NCBI RefSeq assembly: GCF_043555865.1
Contig: NZ_JBIGHY010000003.1
Span: 1-64,000 of the forward strand
DNA: 64,000 nt
Direction of reading: 5' to 3'
From: Pelomonas dachongensis
GTDB lineage: Bacteria; Pseudomonadota; Gammaproteobacteria; Burkholderiales; Burkholderiaceae_C
Made by a program: the position numbers and the translations under genes. The notes under the pieces are model-generated. The model made no database searches. It had not been told where the DNA came from and worked only from the letters and a program-made list of their open reading frames with translations. Positions 57,887 through 64,000 of the stretch are shown here, in pieces; position 1 is the stretch's first letter; each line of letters opens with the position of its first letter.

Positions 57887-59762
57887 ACGCCTGCCCGTCG
57901 GTGTGCTGCGTGTCGGGAGGCAGGGGTGCATCCTGGCCGCCAACACCTGCGTGGGCGACTGGCTGGGCCGGGCGCCTGCGTCACTGGTTGGCCACCCGGT
58001 GGACGAGCTGCTCAGCCGTGCGGGGCGGGTGCTTTACCACACGCACCTGCTGCCCACGCTGCATCTGCACGGCGACGTGCAGGAGCTGAGCCTCTCGTTG
58101 CGCGCCGTGTCCGGCAACGTGCACGTGCTCTGCTGTGCCAGCCTGGTGGAGGGGCCCGACGGGCAGGTCGCTCAGCTGGTGCTGTCGCCGATGCGGGAGC
58201 GGCTGCGTATCGAAGCCGAACTGGCCCGGGTGCAGCGCGCCGCCGACGCCGCACCCCTGGTGTTGTTCGAGTGCGTGCGCGACGTCGATGGCCAAGCCTG
58301 GCTCAGCTACGCCAGTGCCGGCCTGATCTCGCTGTATGGCCTGACGCCGGAGAGCGTGCATTTCAGCGATGGCCCCTGGCTCGACCGCGTGCATGAGGAC
58401 GACCGCGCCGCCCTGCTGGCCGCGAGGGACGCGTCCGGGCGCGCGCTGTCCATCTGGTCGTCGCAGTTCCGCGCGCGCGTGGCCAACGCGGCATGGCGCT
58501 GGCACCGGTTGCACGCCCAGCCCTATGCTGACCCTGACGGCCGCATGATCTGGTACGGCGCCATCGTCGACGTGAGCGAGCAGATCGCCGTCGAAAACGC
58601 CGAGCGCGAGCGCGACACGGCGGAGCGCGCCAGCCGCAGCAAGAGCGACTTCCTGGCGCGCATGAGCCACGAGCTGCGCACGCCGCTGAACGCCATCATC
58701 GGCTTCTCGCGGCTGCTGGAGCAGGCCCCGGGCGGCCACGACGCACAGGCCCGCCAGCGGCTGGGCATCATCCACGGCGCCGGCCAGCAGCTGCTGCGGC
58801 TGATCGACGAAGTGCTGGACATCACCCGTATCGAGTCCGGCCATCTGCACCTGGACCTGCAGCCGGTGCGGCTGGCGCCGCTGGTGGAGCAGGTGTGCCT
58901 GTCGCTGGAGCCGGCCCGGCTGGCGCGCGGCATCGGCCTGGAACTGCAGCTGGAGTCAGACCTCACCGCCCGTGCCGACGAAGGCCGGCTGCGGCAGGTG
59001 CTGAACAACCTGGTGTCCAACGCCGTCAAGTACACCCGACCCGCCGGGCACGTGGCCGTGCAGATGAGTCTGGAGGCCGAGTGGGTGCGCATGCAGGTGC
59101 GCGACGACGGCCCCGGGCTCAGCGCCGCCCAGCAGCGCCAGCTGTTCCAGCCCTTCAACCGGCTGGGCGCCGAGGGCAGCCGTGTGGAGGGCACGGGCCT
59201 GGGGCTGGTCATCACCCGACACCTGCTGCACGCCATGGGCAGCGCGCTGCAGCTGCAGTCCAACGAGGGCGAGGGCTGCTGCTTCAGCTTCACGCTGCCA
59301 CGCGCCGCAGTGCCCGACGCCGCTGCACCCCGCCCTCAGCGGCCACCCGCGCCGCTGGTCGCTGCAGCTGGATGCTGGCGTCTGCTCTATGCCGAGGACG
59401 ATCCCGTCAACGCGCTGCTGATGGAGGCGGTGCTGGCGGGCCTGCCGGGCGTGACGCTGCGCGTGGCCACCAGCGGGGACGCTGCCTGTGAGCTGGCGCG
59501 GGCCGATCCTCCCGACCTGCTGCTGCTGGACATGCACCTGCCCGACATCGACGGCCGCCAGCTGCTCCAGCGACTGCGGGCCGACCCGCGGCTCGCCGCC
59601 GTGCCAGCGGTGGCGGTGTCGGCCGACGCGATGCCCGACGAGATCAGCCGCACCCTGGCCGCCGGCTTTGCGGCGTACTGGACCAAGCCGCTGGACATCG
59701 AACGCGTGCCCGACGACCTGCGCGCCCTGCTGGCTCGCAGGACCGCAGGCGCCGCCCCCTGA
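57861..59762 (+). CDS. PAS-domain hybrid histidine kinase
   Basis: 633-residue cytoplasmic hybrid kinase with no membrane helices. Domains: PAS-like 1 (about 8-115: LPVGVLRVGRQGCILAAN, then YHTHLLPTL), PAS 2 (about 125-245), HisKA with H270 in SHELRTPLNAIIGF, HATPase (about 350-490; N box LNNLVSNAVKY, G boxes DDGPGLS and GTGLGLVI), and a receiver (about 508-628) with phosphoacceptor D557 (LLLLDMHLPD). AGGAGG before the ATG lies within the hydrolase gene. No DNA-binding domain is attached, so a separate response regulator or phosphotransfer protein is expected elsewhere. Confidence 0.93.
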   Translation: MPGLPPELERLPVGVLRVGRQGCILAANTCVGDWLGRAPASLVGHPVDELLSRAGRVLYHTHLLPTLHLHGDVQELSLSLRAVSGNVHVLCCASLVEGPDGQVAQLVLSPMRERLRIEAELARVQRAADAAPLVLFECVRDVDGQAWLSYASAGLISLYGLTPESVHFSDGPWLDRVHEDDRAALLAARDASGRALSIWSSQFRARVANAAWRWHRLHAQPYADPDGRMIWYGAIVDVSEQIAVENAERERDTAERASRSKSDFLARMSHELRTPLNAIIGFSRLLEQAPGGHDAQARQRLGIIHGAGQQLLRLIDEVLDITRIESGHLHLDLQPVRLAPLVEQVCLSLEPARLARGIGLELQLESDLTARADEGRLRQVLNNLVSNAVKYTRPAGHVAVQMSLEAEWVRMQVRDDGPGLSAAQQRQLFQPFNRLGAEGSRVEGTGLGLVITRHLLHAMGSALQLQSNEGEGCCFSFTLPRAAVPDAAAPRPQRPPAPLVAAAGCWRLLYAEDDPVNALLMEAVLAGLPGVTLRVATSGDAACELARADPPDLLLLDMHLPDIDGRQLLQRLRADPRLAAVPAVAVSADAMPDEISRTLAAGFAAYWTKPLDIERVPDDLRALLARRTAGAAP

Positions 59763-59770
59763 GTCAGTAC

Positions 59771-61294
59771 TCAGAAGAACCCGAGCGCGTTCGGCGAGTA
59801 GCTGACCAGCAGGTTCTTCGTCTGCTGGTAATGGTCCAGCATGCCCTTGTGCGTCTCGCGGCCGATGCCGGACTCCTTGTAGCCGCCGAAGGCCGCATGT
59901 GCCGGGTAGGCGTGATAGCAATTGGTCCACACCCGGCCGGCCTGGATGGCGCGGCCCAGCCGGTAGGCACGGCTGCCGTCGCGCGTCCACACGCCGGCGC
60001 CCAGGCCGTACGGCGTGTCGTTGGCGATCTGCAGCGCCTCGGCCTCGGTCTTGAAGGTGGTCACAGCCAGCACGGGGCCGAAGATCTCCTCGCGGAAGAT
60101 GCGCATCTGGTTGTGGCCCTGGAACAGCGTCGGCTGGATGTAGTAGCCGCCCGCCAGGTCGCCGCCCAGCTGCGCGCGTCCGCCGCCGATCAACACCTTG
60201 GCGCCCTCCTCCTTGCCCAGTGCCAGGTAGGTCTCGATCTTGTCCATCTGCATGGCCGAGGCCTGGGCGCCCATCATGGTCTCGGTGTCCAGCGGGTTGC
60301 CCTGCTTGATGGCCGCCACCCGCTTGATGGCGCGCGCCATGAACTTGTCGAAGATGTTTTCCTGGATCAGCGCGCGGCTCGGGCAGGTGCAGACCTCGCC
60401 CTGGTTGAACGCGAACAGCACCAGGCCCTCGATCGCCTTGTCGAGGAAGGCGTCGTCCTCGGCCATCACGTCGTCGAAGAACAGGTTGGGGCTTTTGCCG
60501 CCCAGCTCCAGCGTGGCCGGGATCAGGTTGGCCGCCGCCGCCTGCGCGATCTGCCGGCCCGTCGCCGTGCTGCCTGTGAAAGCGATCTTGCCAATGCGCT
60601 TGCTGGTGGCCAGCGGCATGCCGGCCTCCTTGCCGTAGCCGTTGACGATGTTCAGCACGCCCGGCGGCAGCAGGTCCGCGATCAGCTCCGCGAACAGCAG
60701 GATGCCGATGGGCGTGCTCTCGGCCGGCTTCAGCACCACGCAGTTGCCGGCGCCCAGGGCGGGCGCCACCTTCCACGCCGCCATCAGCAGCGGGAAGTTC
60801 CACGGGATGATCTGGCCGACAACGCCCAGCGGCTCGTGAAAGTGATAGGCGATGGTGTTGCCATCGATCTCGCTGAGCGCGCCCTCCTGCGCCCGCACGC
60901 AGCCGGCGAAGTAGCGGAAGTGGTCCACAGCCAGCGGCACGTCCGCATTCAGCGTCTCGCGGATCGGCTTGCCGTTGTCCACCGTCTCGGCGTAGGCCAG
61001 CAGTTCCAGGTTCTGCTCGATGCGGTCGGCGATCTTCAGCAGCACATTGGCCCGCTCGGCCGGCGGCGTGGCGCCCCAGCCGGCGGCGGCGGCATGGGCG
61101 GCGTCCAGCGCCAGCTCCACGTCGCGGGCGCCTGAGCGCGCGGCCTGCGTGTAGACCTTGCCGTTGATCGGCGAGATCACGTCGAAATACTGGCCCTCGA
61201 CCGGCGGCTGGAACTTGCCGCCGATGAAGTTGTCGTAGCGGGGCTTGTAGGCAATCTTGGCGCCAGCGGCGCCGGGGGCGGCGTAAACGGTCAT
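59771..61294 (-). CDS. NAD-dependent aldehyde dehydrogenase (AldB/ExaC type)
   Basis: 507-residue enzyme oxidising acetaldehyde or similar aldehydes. Motifs: the cofactor loop VVGQIIPWNFPLLM, the catalytic glutamate in LELGGKSPNLFF, and the catalytic cysteine in NQGEVCTCPSRA. The start MTVYAAPG is 9 bases after GGAGA. A perfect-geometry sigma-54 promoter stands at 61355-61369 and an AcoR-type activator is divergent, which indicates induction by an alcohol/aldehyde or acetoin-like signal. It faces the kinase gene with 8 bases between stops. Confidence 0.94.
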   Translation of the reverse strand: MTVYAAPGAAGAKIAYKPRYDNFIGGKFQPPVEGQYFDVISPINGKVYTQAARSGARDVELALDAAHAAAAGWGATPPAERANVLLKIADRIEQNLELLAYAETVDNGKPIRETLNADVPLAVDHFRYFAGCVRAQEGALSEIDGNTIAYHFHEPLGVVGQIIPWNFPLLMAAWKVAPALGAGNCVVLKPAESTPIGILLFAELIADLLPPGVLNIVNGYGKEAGMPLATSKRIGKIAFTGSTATGRQIAQAAAANLIPATLELGGKSPNLFFDDVMAEDDAFLDKAIEGLVLFAFNQGEVCTCPSRALIQENIFDKFMARAIKRVAAIKQGNPLDTETMMGAQASAMQMDKIETYLALGKEEGAKVLIGGGRAQLGGDLAGGYYIQPTLFQGHNQMRIFREEIFGPVLAVTTFKTEAEALQIANDTPYGLGAGVWTRDGSRAYRLGRAIQAGRVWTNCYHAYPAHAAFGGYKESGIGRETHKGMLDHYQQTKNLLVSYSPNALGFF

Positions 61295-61354
61295 GGGCTT
61301 GTCTCCGAAACGGTTGGATGCCCGGCGTTGAACGGCCGGGTCGCCTCGGCAAGC

Positions 61355-61369
61355 GCAATGCGCATGCCA
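61355..61369 (-). promoter_or_regulatory. Sigma-54 promoter of the aldehyde dehydrogenase gene
   Basis: On the minus strand TGGCAT-5-TTGC (61369-61355) has GG and GC exactly 10 bases apart, as -24/-12 promoters require. Transcription would start near 61343, about 50 bases before the ATG. Confidence 0.82.
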
Positions 61370-61577
61370 GCGCCGCTTGCAACGACAGCGGCCCATGCAG
61401 CGCCGAAACACCGCACCGCCGCGCCGGCCACTGTCACAAAACGGAACAGGCTGCCCGGCGCGGCGCGCCGTTCCGGCACAGCTGGGGCGCAAAGCCGCCA
61501 AGCGCTTGACGCGGCGCGCTGTCAGGCTACTGTCCGCCGCAGAGCCTTCAATACGAGGCCGCCAGGAGACCTGCCGC

Positions 61578-63509
61578 ATGTCCGCACCCACCCCGCCCGA
61601 GCGCATCCGCCTGGCCCGCCGCCAGTGGCTGGACACCGGCACCGTCGCCAGTGGCCTGATTGCCGGCCCGCTGCAGGCCAGCTGGGCGCGCTGCCGCGAT
61701 TTCGGCCTCGCGCCAGAGGGCCGCCCGCAAGGCGCACCCCACGCCAGCGCCGCCCAGCTGGCCCGCGCGCTGGAGCACCGCCACGCGCTGATGGCCCACG
61801 CCCGGCCGGTGATGGCCTTCCTGAACCAGCAGGTCCAGGGCAGCGACAGCCTCGTGCTGCTGGCCGACGCCCACGGCCTGCTGCTGCACGCTGCCGGCGA
61901 CGATGCCCACTTTGCCGACCGCGCCGCCCGCGTCGCGCTGCGCCCCGGCGCCGTGTGGAGCGAGCAATGGCGCGGCACCAACGCCATCGGCACCGCGCTG
62001 GCCGAGGGTGCCCCGGTCGTCGTGCACGCCGGCGAGCACTACCTGGCGCGCAACGGCTTCCTCACCTGCGCCGCCGCGCCCATTGCCGACCCCGCCGGCA
62101 CGCTGCTCGGCGTGCTCGACATCTCCGGCGACCGCCGCGGCTACCACCGCCACACGCTCGCCCTGGCCCGCAGCGGCGCGCGGATGATCGAGCACCAGCT
62201 CTTCCTGGACCGCTTCCGCGCCGGCCTGCACCTGCGCCTGCACGCCCAGGTGGAGGGGCTGGGCACCGTCACCGAAGGCCTGCTCGCACTCAGCGAAGAC
62301 GGCTGGGTCACCGGCGCCAACACCGCCGCGCTGGAACTGCTGGGCCTCACGCGACCGGACATCGGCGCCGCCACCGTGGAGCGCGTGCTGGGGCTGGATG
62401 TACGCGCACTGCTGTCGCTCGGCACCGCACCGCGCGCGCTGCCAGGGGGTGCCGGCGCCGCCCCGCTGTGGCTGCAGCTGGAGCCCGGCCAGACGCTGCG
62501 ACGCAGCCCCCTCGCGCCCGTGGCACGCCCGGCACCCGTGCGCTGCACCACCGACGCCGCCTGGCGCCCGCAGGACGCGCTCTCCGCGCTGGACACCGGC
62601 GACGCCGCCTTGCGTGCGCTGCTGGCCCGCACCCGCAAGCTGCTGGAAAAGCCGGCCATCCCGCTGCTGCTGCAAGGCGAAAGCGGCACCGGCAAGGAGC
62701 TGCTGGCCAAGGCCATCCACACCAGCAGCGCGCGGCGCGACAAACTGTTCGTGGCCGTCAACTGCGCGGCGCTGCCCGAGACGCTGATCGAAGCCGAACT
62801 CTTCGGCTATTGCCCCGGCGCCTTCACCGGCGCCAACCGCCATGGCGCGCCAGGGAGGATTCGCGAAGCCCACGGCGGCACGCTGTTCCTGGACGAGATC
62901 GGCGACATGCCGCTGGCGATGCAGGCCCGGCTGCTGCGGGTTTTGCAGGACCGCCAGGTCACGCCGCTGGGCGGCGGCGCGGCGGTGGCCGTTGACTTCC
63001 GCCTGATCTGCGCCACCCACCACCGCCTGAAGGACGAAGTCGCCGCCGGCCGCTTCCGCGAAGACCTGTACTACCGCCTCAACGGCCTGACGCTGAGCCT
63101 ACCGCCGCTGCGCGAGCGGTCGGACTTGGACGAGCTGGTCGCCCGCCTGCTGAAGGCCGAAGCGCCGGAGCGGGCGCTGCGGGTCGATGACGAGGTGATG
63201 GGCTTGTTCAGCCGCTACCGCTGGCCGGGGAATGTGCGGCAGCTGGCGAACGTGGTGAGGACGGGGGTGGCGTTGCTGGACGACGGCGAGGACGTGGTGA
63301 CGGCGGCGCTGGTGGGTGACGAGGTGCGTGACGCGCCGGAGGCTGCCAGCCTTGAGCCAGCGTCAGCGGCGCCGCTGAGCGGCGAGCTGCGGCAACTGGC
63401 CGAGGCCCACATTCGCGAAATGCTGGCGGCTGTGGGCGGCAACGTGTCCGAGGCGGCGCGGCGGCTGGGGGTCAGTAGGAATACGTTGTACAGGCGGTTG
63501 CGCGGGTAG
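61578..63509 (+). CDS. Sigma-54-dependent activator (AcoR type)
   Basis: 643 residues. A GAF-like sensor occupies about residues 60-210 (GTNAIGTALAEGAPV, CAAAPIADPAGTLLGVLDISG), a PAS-like stretch about 225-330, then the AAA+ core (about 345-570) with Walker A GESGTGKE, the sigma-54 contact loop GAFTGA, and Walker B GTLFLDEIGDM, and a Fis-type helix-turn-helix at the end (VSEAARRLGVSRNTLYRRL). The start MSAPTPPERI at 61578 has AGGAG upstream. It is divergent from, and should activate, the aldehyde dehydrogenase gene. The inducer is not known. Confidence 0.94.
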   Translation: MSAPTPPERIRLARRQWLDTGTVASGLIAGPLQASWARCRDFGLAPEGRPQGAPHASAAQLARALEHRHALMAHARPVMAFLNQQVQGSDSLVLLADAHGLLLHAAGDDAHFADRAARVALRPGAVWSEQWRGTNAIGTALAEGAPVVVHAGEHYLARNGFLTCAAAPIADPAGTLLGVLDISGDRRGYHRHTLALARSGARMIEHQLFLDRFRAGLHLRLHAQVEGLGTVTEGLLALSEDGWVTGANTAALELLGLTRPDIGAATVERVLGLDVRALLSLGTAPRALPGGAGAAPLWLQLEPGQTLRRSPLAPVARPAPVRCTTDAAWRPQDALSALDTGDAALRALLARTRKLLEKPAIPLLLQGESGTGKELLAKAIHTSSARRDKLFVAVNCAALPETLIEAELFGYCPGAFTGANRHGAPGRIREAHGGTLFLDEIGDMPLAMQARLLRVLQDRQVTPLGGGAAVAVDFRLICATHHRLKDEVAAGRFREDLYYRLNGLTLSLPPLRERSDLDELVARLLKAEAPERALRVDDEVMGLFSRYRWPGNVRQLANVVRTGVALLDDGEDVVTAALVGDEVRDAPEAASLEPASAAPLSGELRQLAEAHIREMLAAVGGNVSEAARRLGVSRNTLYRRLRG

Positions 63510-63825
63510 CACTCGACGTGGGAAATTAGATTTGACCTGAACCGCTTCGGAAATGGCCGACGTGCCGCGTCGCCGCGAGGAGGCGCTGCAGTGGAGCCGG
63601 TCCTGGTGCACACCGCCTTGGGGGCGCCCGACGGCACGACGCCGCGTTGGCCGAACTGCTGGCGATGGATCTGGTGCTCTGCCGCCTGCTGGTGATGGGC
63701 GACTTTCCTGTGGCACGCCTCCGCCTGCGGTATCAGGCATATGGATGTCCACGGTGGCATTTCCACCTACACGCCTTTGGCGGCCAGCTGCCTAGATTTG
63801 CGGTTTGCCACGTTGAAAGCCAGCT
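63510..63825. other. Intergenic region without a recognisable gene
   Basis: About 315 bases after the activator. Open frames on both strands give no recognisable product. The first 30 bases are relatively AT-rich (aaattagatttgacctg). It may hold the promoter of the gene beginning at 63826 or a decayed gene. Confidence 0.45.
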
Positions 63826-64000
63826 ATGCACGCCCTTTTCGTCACCACCAGCGCCACCCAACTCGCGCCCGATCATCCGACTGGCCTGTGGCTGGAGGAG
63901 TTCGCGGTGCCCTACCAGGCGGCCATCGAGGCCGGCATCACCGTGACGGTCGCCTCGCCCCAGGGTGGCGTGGTGCCGCTGGACCCGAAGACCGAACCAG
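63826..64000 (+). CDS. DJ-1/PfpI-family protein, N-terminal part (cut by window edge)
   Basis: 58 codons are visible before the edge. The product opens MHALFVTTSATQL and continues TGLWLEEFAVPYQAAIEAG, ITVTVASPQGG, matching the N-terminus of type 1 glutamine-amidotransferase-like DJ-1/PfpI proteins, with the conserved glutamate in LEEFAVPY. The nucleophilic cysteine would be beyond the edge. Members act as glyoxalases, deglycases or chaperones. Confidence 0.85.
   Translation, partial: MHALFVTTSATQLAPDHPTGLWLEEFAVPYQAAIEAGITVTVASPQGGVVPLDPKTEP

Overview
The window is a high-GC chromosomal segment of a betaproteobacterium of the order Burkholderiales, probably from the Rubrivivax/Roseateles/Leptothrix group. 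This rests on gene order (bamE-dapB-exbB-exbD-leuS-lptE-holA, hpf-ptsN-hprK, thiL-pgpA-pncC, lptD-surA-rsmA, metX-metW), strong GC bias at third codon positions, TAGAAT-type -10 boxes and dispersed GC-rich intergenic repeats. The assignment to a group is inference. I see no tRNA, rRNA, CRISPR array, prophage or replication origin. Almost every stretch is explained by a gene; the left 0.9 kb is mobile-element debris.

Layout. 1-0.9 kb: end of an IS481-type insertion sequence and a gene-free scar. 0.9-3 kb: GntR (YtrA type)/ABC ATPase/permease operon. 3.1-5.4 kb: ferritin-like protein and CorA transporter on the minus strand. 5.8-8 kb: hpf, ptsN, hprK. 8-15.3 kb: fur divergent from the bamE-to-holA housekeeping run. 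15.3-18.3 kb: periplasmic cupredoxin plus a GGDEF/EAL sensor. 18.4-22.8 kb: thiL-pgpA-pncC divergent from maeB. 22.9-24.1 kb: barnase/barstar pair with a possible third tiny gene. 24.1-29.2 kb: rsmA, surA, lptD, and a truncated amgK-like gene. 29.2-37.1 kb: LysR, M20 peptidase, diguanylate cyclase, lipoprotein, MORN-repeat protein, Lys/His-rich peptide. 37.4-43.6 kb: metX-metW with a riboswitch leader, a chemoreceptor, a GST, and two uncharacterised genes. 43.7-47.5 kb: amidase, exported peroxiredoxin and a bufferin-type RiPP operon (Cys-rich precursor, DUF692 enzyme, DUF2063 partner). 47.8-52.3 kb: cell-wall recycling cluster (murQ, ampG-like permease, NagX-like acyltransferase, GHL10 lipoprotein). 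52.3-56.9 kb: GrpB, phosphodiesterase, guanidinium exporter under a guanidine-II riboswitch, S9 peptidase. 57-59.8 kb: RsbQ-like hydrolase overlapping a PAS hybrid histidine kinase. 59.8-63.5 kb: aldehyde dehydrogenase with a sigma-54 promoter and a divergent AcoR-type activator. 63.8 kb to the end: start of a DJ-1/PfpI protein.

Most noteworthy are (i) the bufABC-like metal-binding RiPP operon with an ECF-looking promoter; (ii) an RsbQ homologue with the catalytic triad at S96/D219/H247, translationally coupled to a PAS hybrid kinase; (iii) a SAM-II-like pseudoknot followed by an intrinsic terminator that any metX transcript must cross; (iv) a guanidine-II riboswitch with a third ACGA hairpin next to the Shine-Dalgarno sequence; (v) a barnase/barstar unit with an unexplained 38-codon ORF before its terminator; (vi) a gutted amgK locus in a genome that keeps murQ; and (vii) intergenic repeats that supply the ribosome binding sites of hprK and the exbB gene.
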